Assembly: GCA_017828975.1 (NCBI GenBank)
Contig: JAGAJN010000019.1
Coordinates: forward strand, 1-52,524
Direction of reading: 5' to 3'
DNA from: Oscillospiraceae bacterium
GTDB taxonomy: Bacteria; Bacillota; Clostridia; Oscillospirales; Ruminococcaceae
DNA: 52,524 nt
Positions 24,723-32,906 of this stretch are shown piece after piece. How positions within the stretch are numbered: the stretch's first letter is position 1; each line of letters begins with the position of its first letter. The position numbers and the translations under genes were made by a program. The notes beneath the pieces were generated by a model. The model searched no databases. It was not told the DNA's origin and saw nothing but the letters and a program-made list of their open reading frames with translations.

Positions 24723-26966
24723 TCAGGATTTATCCGTTTTATCGCAGTAAGCCAGTCCCAGACCGACTGTGGACATATAGCATCTGCCGTAAACGTTCAT
24801 ATCTCCGATAACGAAGTCGCCGTTGCCGGGGCCGCCGAACATATGCTGATCGTCGTTTACTCTTACCCAGCTCTTGCCCTCGTCCTCGGACATCCAGAGG
24901 TTTCTGTCAGTGCCCTCCTCGGTAACGGGAACACCCCAGATGTAGATAACATAGGGGTCGCTTTCGGTCTTGCCGATGCCCACGCCTACCGCATCGCAGA
25001 GCTTAACGGTGTCGATCCTTGTGAATGTGCTGCCGTGATCGGTGGAAACGTTCAGACCGTTGATGGTGCTGTAAACCATACCCTCAATGTCCGCACAAAC
25101 GGCAAATCTGCTGTGCTCGCCCATGCCGTTGACAGTCTGCTTGAAGGTCTTGCCGCCGTCGGAGCTTACATAGAATGAGCCCTTGCCGCTTGCATACACA
25201 TAGTCGGGATTTACCGAGTCGCCTCTTACGCTCATATTGCCCATAATGCCTTCGCACTTAGCCCATGTTTCGCCGCGGTCGGTGGTGTAGTATGTGGAAT
25301 GGAGGTTTTCGGGGCTGTAAATGATAGTGCCGCCGTCAGCTGTCACGCATATCTTTCCGCCTGTGGGGATCTTGCCTTCTTCGGGGGAATTTTTCACCTT
25401 TGCCCAGCTGTCGCCGCCGTTTTCGCTGTAAAGGATAGTCAGCTCCTTGTCGTTGTTGCCGCATTTTACCCAGACATCGTGGTTTGCTCCCGCAACGTCA
25501 ATTCCCGTAGTTGTGCCGACTGCATAGGTGTGAAGTCTGCCCAGCTTGAAGATGTCGCTGTGGTCGTAGCCGTCGTAGTCACCGATAGCGGTAACAAGGT
25601 TTCCGCCCTTAACGCTGACAGCGTCCAGAGGAACGGTTTCCTCAATGCCGTATGCGTTGAAATAGAACTTGGGTGCGTCGTCCCAGATATTGTCGCAGGC
25701 GAAAACGCCGTTGCCCGATGTTACCATAAGCCTGTCGGGATTATAGGGGTCGAGAAGCAGAGAGCCGCACCAGTGGATAGCATAGTTTGTTATCCATTCG
25801 CAGCCGTTGTTGTCCATCTGCATAGTGCCTCTATCCAGCAGGCTTGTCCAGGTCTTGCCGCCGTCGGAGGTGAAATAGAAATCGTCGCCGTAAGCGCCGT
25901 TGGGCTGCTGTTCCCATCTGTTGATGGTGCAGGATACCATTTTGTTGGGGTCGTCGGGGTGAACCACAACATCGGCGATAGGATTGTCCTTCGGTGTAAT
26001 GTCGGACATTTTCTCGGAAGCGGGGTCATAGATGTACAGTCCGCCGAAGCCGGGGTTCCAGGGACCTTCCGCATTTGCTGCGGTGATAAGCAGCTTGCCC
26101 TCGCTGTTCATCTTCATTCGCATGGGCATATATTTTTCCTTGGGCATCTTGTCGGGAAGCTCAGCCCATGTAACGCCGCCGTCCTTGGAAACGAAGATGT
26201 TGTTGGTTTTCTTGGAATCCTCGGAGATAGCCGCATAAACGGTGTCTGCGGTCTTATTGTCGTAAACGATAGAGCATACGCCCGTAGCATTTCCGGTAGA
26301 TGTAACGGGGAAATCAACAGCCGCCCATGTCATACCGCCGTCGGTGGAGCGGATAACGCCGCCTGTTCTTCCGCCGACGAGAATGTTCTTGCCGTTGTTG
26401 GGGTCAACAGCGATACGTTCGCCGTTCTGTCTGCCCATGCCGTTTCCGTGGGCGGTGATAAGATTGGTCACTTCCACCTGAGTGAAGCTGTCGCCGTAGT
26501 CGTGGGAAACAAGGATAGCCGTCTTGCCGCCGCTGAAATACGAACAGCCTGCCAGCATATAGACGTTGTTGGGGGCTGAGGGGTCAACCGCAAGACCGTC
26601 GATGGAAAGCAGTCCTCTGTCAGGCTCGCTGATATTGTAGGAAAGGCATTTCCAGCGTTTTTCCTCCTCATTCCAGCGGTATGCGCCGCCAACGTCCGTT
26701 CTTGCGAAGAACAGGTTTTGTTCGGTGGGGCAGGAGATAAGTCCCGTAACAAATCCGCCGCCGCCCATAAACACCTGACCGTATGTCCAGTCGGGGTTCA
26801 CATAGCCGAGGTCTGCGGACTGTATCTCCGCAGCGGTGGTTTCAGCTGCCTCGGCAGACGTTTCCCCGCTGTCGCCGCTGTTGTCCGATTTGCAGCCTGT
26901 CAGGGAAAAGACACTCATCATTACAGCAGCCGCCAAAGCCGCCGCTTTTTTCAGTCTGAGCTTCAT
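24723..26966 (-). CDS. GH74-family xyloglucanase lipoprotein
   Basis: 747 residues. The lipoprotein signal ends SLTGC (Cys25), followed by a Ser/Ala/Thr/Glu linker. From ~63 the protein has the GH74 double seven-bladed propeller with Asp-box repeats ('STDGGMTW', 'SKDGGVTW', 'SENGGDSW', 'TTDRGETW'). 'GGGGFVTGLISCPTEQNLFFARTDVGGAYRW' gives catalytic Asp91, and 'AIGDYDGYDHSD' gives the second, Asp463. It should cleave xyloglucan or related beta-glucans at the cell surface. The start is ATG-26966 behind ATGGAGG; a longer frame starts at 27005. It has its own promoter and stands alone. Confidence 0.88.
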   Translation of the reverse strand: MKLRLKKAAALAAAVMMSVFSLTGCKSDNSGDSGETSAEAAETTAAEIQSADLGYVNPDWTYGQVFMGGGGFVTGLISCPTEQNLFFARTDVGGAYRWNEEEKRWKCLSYNISEPDRGLLSIDGLAVDPSAPNNVYMLAGCSYFSGGKTAILVSHDYGDSFTQVEVTNLITAHGNGMGRQNGERIAVDPNNGKNILVGGRTGGVIRSTDGGMTWAAVDFPVTSTGNATGVCSIVYDNKTADTVYAAISEDSKKTNNIFVSKDGGVTWAELPDKMPKEKYMPMRMKMNSEGKLLITAANAEGPWNPGFGGLYIYDPASEKMSDITPKDNPIADVVVHPDDPNKMVSCTINRWEQQPNGAYGDDFYFTSDGGKTWTSLLDRGTMQMDNNGCEWITNYAIHWCGSLLLDPYNPDRLMVTSGNGVFACDNIWDDAPKFYFNAYGIEETVPLDAVSVKGGNLVTAIGDYDGYDHSDIFKLGRLHTYAVGTTTGIDVAGANHDVWVKCGNNDKELTILYSENGGDSWAKVKNSPEEGKIPTGGKICVTADGGTIIYSPENLHSTYYTTDRGETWAKCEGIMGNMSVRGDSVNPDYVYASGKGSFYVSSDGGKTFKQTVNGMGEHSRFAVCADIEGMVYSTINGLNVSTDHGSTFTRIDTVKLCDAVGVGIGKTESDPYVIYIWGVPVTEEGTDRNLWMSEDEGKSWVRVNDDQHMFGGPGNGDFVIGDMNVYGRCYMSTVGLGLAYCDKTDKS

Positions 26967-27032
26967 AGATTTTTCCTCCATAAAATTTTGTATACGATTA
27001 CACACGCCTGCTCACACACAGGCACTTACATA

Positions 27033-27061
27033 ATTATACCCCATTCTTTGGGAAAAGTCAA
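27033..27061 (-). promoter_or_regulatory. Promoter of the GH74 gene
   Basis: On the minus strand, TTGACT (27056-27061), a 17-base spacer and TATAAT (27033-27038). Confidence 0.8.
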
Positions 27062-27111
27062 TGCTTTTATTAGTGTGTAGAGTGAAAAGTGGAAAGCGGA
27101 GTTTTTTCTTC

Positions 27112-27420
27112 TAATACTAATCTTTCATCAATACAATATATAGACAAAACGCCAAAATATTTCATATCATTTTACTATTTGCCAATAAACAGACACTCTG
27201 ACAGATTTTGAACTATTTTCCTAAAAAGCAAAAAGTATATCACCCCACTAAAATGTAAAGCAGGGTAAAGAGGGTGGGGTGAAAGGGAAGGGGAGTGCAG
27301 AGGGGGAACCGTTAGGGGCGGGGGAAACTCCCTGCTTTGCGTTAGGGTTTGTTGTGTCCCCCGCCCATATAGGTTCCCCCTCTGCGGGAGTTGCGCAAAA
27401 TTATAGATGTCACAAAAGAG
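27112..27420. repeat. ~310-bp structured repeat, copy 1
   Basis: This gene-free stretch matches 51293-51609 along its length, with high identity in blocks: the start (TAATACTAATCTTTCATCAAT), 'ACTAAAATGTAAAGCAGGGT', and a GC-rich core. The core (about 27302-27380) can fold as nested helices: GGGGGAACC with GGTTCCCCC, GGGCGGGGG with CCCCCGCCC, and a CCCT/AGGG apical hairpin. Short minus-strand frames across it (…GRGTQQTLTQSREFPPPLT…) are probably not genes. It lies between gene starts/ends, with no transposase. Confidence 0.75.
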
Positions 27421-27543
27421 GTGCCGCCAAAAGAAAGCAACACATTCAAGGCTCAAACTTTTTCATTCTGTTGCATTGTTTGATATTACCGCTGCTTTTT
27501 CACATCTCCTTTGAAAAGACGGACGAAACTTTTATATTTTTTC

Positions 27544-29313
27544 TTAATCCAACAGCACCAGCAGCCCATTATTAAGCATCTCCATTTCCTTTGTCTTAAC
27601 GGGGTGTCCCCCCGACAAAAGCGACTGAACATACAGCACCGCAGCCGCCGCCTTCAGCTTTTCCTCACGGTCGGTGGAGATAAGCTTTTTCACCAGCGGA
27701 TTGTTTGCGTTGAAATACAAGGTGGAGTGTCCCAGCCCCTCAAATTCCTCGCTGAATGCGTCCAGCATCTCCGAAAAAATATCCAGACCCGCCGCCTTTG
27801 AACGCTTTATGTCCCGAAGGATACGTGCATTTTCATCGGTAACAAACAGCGCAGGCAGCTGCTCGGGGGAGAAGCTTTTCAGGGAACACATTATTTCATC
27901 GTCGGAAACGGCATCATTCGCCGCCTGTTCAAAGCGTCGGACAACATCACGGTCAACGCCCTCGGGGTCGGAGAGAATTCCTTCAATGTCGCTGTCCTCC
28001 ACCTCCTTGATGTCCGCAAAGGCGTTTTTCTCCGCAAGCTTGCGTATAAGTGAAGTGTCGTAGACATATCCCGCATTGACCAGAAGCTCGCCCTGCGCCC
28101 TGTAAATGGACGAAAGCTGACGGAATCTGTCCAGCTCGGGGGTATAGCTTATCCGTCCCGCAAAGCTGCGTATCTCGCTGCCCGTCATTTCGCCAAGAGA
28201 GGTTTCAAAGGTCAGATGCGGCATGAAAACGTTAAAAAGCTCGTCGTCCTCGGCGGCAATGGATTTTACCGCAAGGCTGTGGATAGTCACGATGCGTTTC
28301 AGCAGCGGGGGATTTGTCCTCGAAATTCGCATAAGATATTTGCTGATACATTCGCCCAGCTCTTTTCTTGCGGCTTTCAGATTGTCGTCATCGTAAAAAT
28401 CCTCACGGGACGCTGTGGGACGCAGTCTTGCCGTATTGAAAAAGCAGCGGACGAAAAACGCCCATTTCGGCAGTATGGACTTGCCGTCCTCGGTCAGGAG
28501 CATATTTTTCAGGTAAATTCGGTGCTTCTGCTCGGCATTTGCCGCCACGGAATAGGGCAGGATATACGCCGCCCCGCTGAACAGTCCCGACTTTGATTCC
28601 AGCGGGATAAAGTCTATGAAATTCTCCCCGAAAAGCGCCGTGCCAAGCTGCATAACGCTTTCCTTTGTGCTGCCGCTGACGGCGGGGAGAGTGTTTATCC
28701 GCCTGAGTTCGCCGCCCTTTTTTATGCAGACGGGGAAGGGCAGTGGCAGACCATAGTAAAGGATAAGCTCGCTGACACGTTCCTCGGTGAAATAGTCCTC
28801 TGCGCCCTGCTTTGCCTTTATGACAATTTCCGTGCCTATCTCACATTCTCTGAGGGCGGGACGGATAGTGTATGTACCGTCGGGTCTGCCGTGCCACTCT
28901 ATGCAGCTGTCCGGCTGACGGAAGGAGCGGGTGCGGATAAGTATCTCGTCGGTCACCATAAAGCAGGACAGCAGACCTATGCCGAACCGTCCGATATAGT
29001 CGGCATTTATCATACCTTCTTCAATATCCCGCTTGGAGGATTGCCCGATAACAGCCAGAAAACGGTGTATCTCCTCCTCGGTCAGACCCGTGCCGTTATC
29101 GGTGAAGCGAATGGTTTTCCCCTCGTCTATCTCAACGGTGATAAGTCCGCCGTTTTCGGGGAATTGCTTGTCGGCGGTCTGCCTTGCGGAAATTGCATCA
29201 ACGCCGTTTTGCATAAGCTCACGGACGAAGACGTCGGGGCTGCTGTAAAGGTGGTTTGACAGAATATCTATCATTCCGCCTAAGTTTACTTTGAATTTGA
29301 AATCGTTTTGCAT
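27544..29313 (-). CDS. Short, divergent Hsp90/HtpG-family chaperone
   Basis: 589 residues. The N-terminal GHKL ATPase carries 'VFVRELMQNGVDAI' (catalytic Glu and Mg2+-Asn), 'FTDNGTGLTEEE' and 'GRFGIGLLSCFMV'. The middle domain keeps 'IYLKNMLLTEDG' and 'RPTASREDFY', with the Arg used in ATP hydrolysis. The C-terminal dimerisation region is shorter than in E. coli HtpG. This is the non-canonical bacterial Hsp90 branch. A long upstream frame (to 29403) overlaps the S41 gene's 3' end; ATG-29313 with AAAGGA is the likely start. It is the last gene of the TetR-S41-Hsp90 unit. Confidence 0.88.
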   Translation of the reverse strand: MQNDFKFKVNLGGMIDILSNHLYSSPDVFVRELMQNGVDAISARQTADKQFPENGGLITVEIDEGKTIRFTDNGTGLTEEEIHRFLAVIGQSSKRDIEEGMINADYIGRFGIGLLSCFMVTDEILIRTRSFRQPDSCIEWHGRPDGTYTIRPALRECEIGTEIVIKAKQGAEDYFTEERVSELILYYGLPLPFPVCIKKGGELRRINTLPAVSGSTKESVMQLGTALFGENFIDFIPLESKSGLFSGAAYILPYSVAANAEQKHRIYLKNMLLTEDGKSILPKWAFFVRCFFNTARLRPTASREDFYDDDNLKAARKELGECISKYLMRISRTNPPLLKRIVTIHSLAVKSIAAEDDELFNVFMPHLTFETSLGEMTGSEIRSFAGRISYTPELDRFRQLSSIYRAQGELLVNAGYVYDTSLIRKLAEKNAFADIKEVEDSDIEGILSDPEGVDRDVVRRFEQAANDAVSDDEIMCSLKSFSPEQLPALFVTDENARILRDIKRSKAAGLDIFSEMLDAFSEEFEGLGHSTLYFNANNPLVKKLISTDREEKLKAAAAVLYVQSLLSGGHPVKTKEMEMLNNGLLVLLD

Positions 29314-29371
29314 AATAACGTTCCTTTTCAATGGTTTATGTATTTCGCCCCGCCGAAACACAAGATTATAT

Positions 29372-31066
29372 TTACGCTGCAACAGCGGGCATATCATCAA
29401 CATCTGCCGCTATTTTGTCGAGAACATATTTCAGCTCGGTGTCCCACAAAAGGCGGTTTTCGTAGGTAAGAGTGTCCTTGCCTTCAAGACGCAGCTTGCG
29501 GTTGATAACATAGTCATCACGGGTCAGAGTAACGTAAATATCGGGAGCGGAGCAGTAAACGGAGTTATCCTTTCCGTCCGAGTTAAAGGCGATAAAGGGG
29601 GAATAGTTGAAGACCAGCCCGGTTTCAGGCATTGACTGACACATAAAGGTTGGTGCAATGCCCTCGCCCTTGGTGTTTTCGCCGACTATGGTCGCAAGAC
29701 CGTTTTTGCTGAAATAATAGATAAATTCGTCGGTGAGAGATGCCGAGTTTCGTCCCGAAAGAATGTAAATATCCCTGTCCTCCGCAGCAAGCTCACCGGT
29801 ATATTCTCCGTCGTATTCATTATATTCGTTGAATTTGTACCAGCTGTAAGCGCTGTCTGTTTCAAAGGGCAGTTCGGCGGGGGACAGCTTTTCGTGGGAA
29901 TAGTAAAGGCTTTCAAAGAGGTCGCCGAAGGGGTTGCAGTTGTACTTGTTAAGCTCAAGATAGGACTCGTTGTCGATTATCATTTTGTCCTTGAAGAGGG
30001 GAGCGTAAATATTTTTCTCCCAGAAGCCCGTAATGCCGCCGCCGTTTTCACGGACGTCAAAGATGATATGACGACATTCGGCATACTTTTCCATTTCCGA
30101 TTTAAGCTTTTCGCCGTCGAAATAGTCAAAGCTTGTGAATTCGGCATAAAGGGTGTCTGTTTCTTCGGTGTAAACAAGGGTGTAGGAGCTTTCATCGACC
30201 TCCTGCATTGCCTCCTCAAAGTCGAAATCGGTGAGGACTGCATATGCCGATGCCTCATTGTAGGCGGTTTCACGTTCAAGGCTGTAATAAAGCTTGATAT
30301 TCTTTGTAGTGCCGTCGTCGCAGAGAACGAGAGCGTCCAGCTCCTCGCCGTCTGTCAGGTTAAAGGAAATGTTGTCACGGTAGGGGATATTGTTTTTGAA
30401 ATCGTAGCTGAGCTTTGAGTAAAACAGGTGCTCGTTCACAAATTCCGAAACGGGTCTGCCGTTTATCTCAAGAATTTCCTGACCGAATTTTTCACGCAGC
30501 TCGGGCTTTTCGTATTCAATGTTCATATAGTGACCGTCGCAGTAAAGGAAAAGTGCGGAGTTGTCCCTGTCATACAGCGGCTCCATTTTTTCGCCGAGAT
30601 ACTTGTTCCATGCGTCCGCAATACCGCCGATATTCGGTCGGAAACGGACATGCTCCGCATTAAAGCACATCTGCGACGCAATATAGCTTGACTGCATATA
30701 GCCCATATAGGTGTGGCAGTTGGGAACGTCCGCCAGCACGGCATTGCACAGGACGTAAAAATCAAAGCCGTTTTCGCACTGCTCAGCCATTTCACGGTAC
30801 TTTGCACATTTCTCGTCAAAGTCAAAGCCGTATAGCTTTTCGCTTTCGGAGATGTTGGGGATACCCGTGCGGAGAACATCTATCATATAGTCGAAATCGG
30901 ACAGCATCTGCTCCTTTGTCGGCTCGGTGAATTCTATCTCCTTATAGGTAAATGTGTCGATAACATTGGCAATAATATTATCTCTGCCGGGAATACAACA
31001 AAAGACCAGAACGCATATCACGATAACGATAATAACATTTCCCGCAGTTTTCAGATGTTTCTTCAT
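29372..31066 (-). CDS. S41-family (C-terminal-processing-like) peptidase, membrane-anchored
   Basis: 564 residues. An N-terminal signal/anchor helix (~7-30) is followed by a ~200-residue accessory region and then the S41 fold. 'IIFDVRENGGGITGFWEKNIY' is the conserved strand before the active site, and 'YILSGRNSASLTDEFIYYFSKN' carries the presumed nucleophile Ser. 'IVGENTKGEG' and a C-terminal segment complete it. It acts outside the membrane. The gap to the TetR gene is 25 bases and to the Hsp90 gene 58 bases, so all three are probably one transcript. Confidence 0.85.
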   Translation of the reverse strand: MKKHLKTAGNVIIVIVICVLVFCCIPGRDNIIANVIDTFTYKEIEFTEPTKEQMLSDFDYMIDVLRTGIPNISESEKLYGFDFDEKCAKYREMAEQCENGFDFYVLCNAVLADVPNCHTYMGYMQSSYIASQMCFNAEHVRFRPNIGGIADAWNKYLGEKMEPLYDRDNSALFLYCDGHYMNIEYEKPELREKFGQEILEINGRPVSEFVNEHLFYSKLSYDFKNNIPYRDNISFNLTDGEELDALVLCDDGTTKNIKLYYSLERETAYNEASAYAVLTDFDFEEAMQEVDESSYTLVYTEETDTLYAEFTSFDYFDGEKLKSEMEKYAECRHIIFDVRENGGGITGFWEKNIYAPLFKDKMIIDNESYLELNKYNCNPFGDLFESLYYSHEKLSPAELPFETDSAYSWYKFNEYNEYDGEYTGELAAEDRDIYILSGRNSASLTDEFIYYFSKNGLATIVGENTKGEGIAPTFMCQSMPETGLVFNYSPFIAFNSDGKDNSVYCSAPDIYVTLTRDDYVINRKLRLEGKDTLTYENRLLWDTELKYVLDKIAADVDDMPAVAA

Positions 31067-31091
31067 TCAATTTCCTTTCCAAATCAACTTA

Positions 31092-31706
31092 TCAGTTGAG
31101 CTTATAAAGATAATCAAAGCTGCCTTTTTCCGCTTTCAGACAGGTTTCCATGACCTCGGAGATCAGCTTCATTCTGTTGAGCATTATCTGTGGGTCCTCC
31201 GAATACATTGTCCTGTCGAGAAAATAGGTAAGCACAGCAACAATGACTTCGGCGCTTTCCTTGGGCGTTTGGGAATGTATAGTACCCTCGGCTATGCCCT
31301 CATACATCAGCTGCTCCACCACGGGCGCGATCTCCTGAATTGCGGCGACATTTATCTTATGGTGGATATCGGGGTCCTCGTGGAGATTCAGCTTATGCAG
31401 CATATTCTTTTCATTTTCGCTGTAATCGCATTTTATGATGCTGTGAAAGAGAAGCTTCATCTTTTCGATAGATGAGGTTTCGGGGCGGTTGTGTATATTC
31501 TCAAAAAAATCCCTGACCGCACGGCGATAGCTTCTTTCCACAACAGCGTAGATTATCTCGTCCTTGCTCTTGAAATAGTAATAGACGCTGCCCTTGCCTA
31601 TGCCCGCTTTTTTTGCAATGGCGTCAACGGTTATATCGTTATAAGCGGCTTCGGAGATAAGCTCCTCGGTGGCTTTGAAGATAAGTTCTTTCTTGTCGGT
31701 TTTCAT
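31092..31706 (-). CDS. TetR-family regulator
   Basis: 204 residues. The N-terminal helix-turn-helix 'ITVDAIAKKAGIGKGSVYYYFKSKDEII' (~24-52) is typical TetR, followed by a helical ligand-binding region. It is divergent from the alpha/beta hydrolase gene, and two palindromes of TetR operator type lie in the shared intergenic region at 31820-31879, so it likely represses its own gene set and the opposite arm. Confidence 0.93.
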   Translation of the reverse strand: MKTDKKELIFKATEELISEAAYNDITVDAIAKKAGIGKGSVYYYFKSKDEIIYAVVERSYRRAVRDFFENIHNRPETSSIEKMKLLFHSIIKCDYSENEKNMLHKLNLHEDPDIHHKINVAAIQEIAPVVEQLMYEGIAEGTIHSQTPKESAEVIVAVLTYFLDRTMYSEDPQIMLNRMKLISEVMETCLKAEKGSFDYLYKLN

Positions 31707-31771
31707 AGTTTCCTGACGCTTCCTTTGGGTATTTTCACAGTAAATGATTGCTTGCTTTCGTTTACAATGTT

Positions 31772-31800
31772 ATTGTAACACAAAATTTGCATATTGACAA
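31772..31800 (-). promoter_or_regulatory. Promoter of the TetR/S41/Hsp90 operon
   Basis: On the minus strand, TTGTCA (31795-31800), a 17-base spacer and TACAAT (31772-31777). Confidence 0.7.
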
Positions 31801-31819
31801 GTTTTTTTCGGAAAAATAC

Positions 31820-31848
31820 TTGACCGTCGGTCGAAAATGTGCTATTAT
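31820..31848 (+). promoter_or_regulatory. Promoter of the acyl-transfer operon with overlapping operator 1
   Basis: TTGACC (31820-31825), a 17-base spacer and TATTAT (31843-31848). The -35 is embedded in the palindrome GACCG-T-CGGTC (31822-31832), so a bound TetR would block sigma-factor contact. Confidence 0.8.
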
Positions 31849-31862
31849 GAAAATCAGAGAGA

Positions 31863-31879
31863 TTCGACTGTCGGTCGAA
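31863..31879. promoter_or_regulatory. TetR-type operator 2
   Basis: TTCGACTGTCGGTCGAA, a 17-bp palindrome with one mismatched pair. It lies downstream of the -10 and 43 bases from operator 1, giving two sites around the promoter. Confidence 0.75.
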
Positions 31880-31905
31880 AAATATCGAAAGGAGCAGTTT
31901 TATAT

Positions 31906-32880
31906 ATGAATGGTACAGGAATTGCTGCGATAGTCGGCGGTGTTGCTCTGCTGGGTGCGGCAGGGGCGACTGCGGGCGCACTTACGCTTTTTAACCGTGT
32001 TATCCCACGTCAGGACCAGGTTCGTGTAAATCTTGACGAAATGGCGGATATGGCAAAATGGGAGGAGTACCGCAAGATAATCCGTCCCCGAAAGGAATGG
32101 ATATTGGAGCGCACTTCCGAGCATATCACCATAAAATCAAGGGACGACCTCACTCTCCACGGCGACTATTTCCCCGCCGATGACCCGTCGGACACTATCG
32201 TTATCGGTTTCCACGGATACACAAGCATGGGTATGAACGACTGCCCGTCCATCTGCAAATTTTTCCTGGAAAAGGGTGCAGACTGTCTTATCGTTGACAA
32301 CAGGGCACACGGCAAGAGCGAGGGAAAATACATAGGCTTCGGGATCCTCGACAGATATGATTGTCTGGAATGGATAAAATATGCCGCTAAGCGTTTCGGC
32401 GAGAACAAGAAGATCATACTGTTCGGAGTTTCCATGGGCGGTGCAACGGTGCTTATGACTTCGGGCTTCCCCGATATTCCCGAGAATGTCAAGGCTATTG
32501 TTGCGGACTGTGCGTTTACGTCCCCTTATGACGTTTTTGCGCATATCTTAAAGAGAGATTACCACCTGCCGCCATTTCCCGTAATGAACATCAACGATGC
32601 AATGTGCCGCAAAAAGGCAGGCTACGGTTTCCGGGATTATTCCACGCTGGACGCTATGAAGGTCACAAAGATACCGACTCTGTTTATCCACGGCAAGGAC
32701 GATGATTTTGTCCCCACCTGGATGAGCGAGAAAAACTACGTTGCCTGCGCCGCACCGAAAGATATGATGATCGTGGAAAATGCGGGACACGCCGCAAGCC
32801 TTTACGAAAACCCCGAGCGCTACGAAGCAAAGGTTGAGGAGTTTATAAACAAGTATGCGCCGATAAATTCGGCAAAGTGA
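31906..32880 (+). CDS. Membrane-anchored alpha/beta hydrolase
   Basis: 324 residues. A Gly/Ala-rich N-terminal membrane helix (~5-28) precedes an alpha/beta hydrolase fold. The visible triad is Ser176 in GVSMGGAT, Asp265 in GKDDDFVP and His295 in NAGHAAS; an oxyanion-type HGYTSMG precedes. The sequence resembles the 'YqkD/PldB-like' group of lysophospholipase/thioesterase-type enzymes. The start is ATG-31906 after AAAGGAG. It is the first gene of the operon with condensation-type, ACP and ligase genes, so it could release or edit the acyl chain; this is inference. Confidence 0.9.
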   Translation: MNGTGIAAIVGGVALLGAAGATAGALTLFNRVIPRQDQVRVNLDEMADMAKWEEYRKIIRPRKEWILERTSEHITIKSRDDLTLHGDYFPADDPSDTIVIGFHGYTSMGMNDCPSICKFFLEKGADCLIVDNRAHGKSEGKYIGFGILDRYDCLEWIKYAAKRFGENKKIILFGVSMGGATVLMTSGFPDIPENVKAIVADCAFTSPYDVFAHILKRDYHLPPFPVMNINDAMCRKKAGYGFRDYSTLDAMKVTKIPTLFIHGKDDDFVPTWMSEKNYVACAAPKDMMIVENAGHAASLYENPERYEAKVEEFINKYAPINSAK

Positions 32881-32906
32881 AGAATATGATGGGAGTGTAA
32901 AGCTAA

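Noticed and set aside
25299-26579. 426-residue plus-strand frame within the GH74 gene
   Set aside because: It lies antisense to a gene with clear GH74 motifs, RBS and promoter, and its own sequence shows no motifs; a shadow of codon bias.
27175-27456. Minus-strand frame across the structured repeat (…TQQTLTQSREFPPPLT…) and its counterpart at 51385-51654
   Set aside because: The shared peptide arises from the conserved repeat. The frames differ in start and end in the two copies and lack an RBS, so they are not genes.
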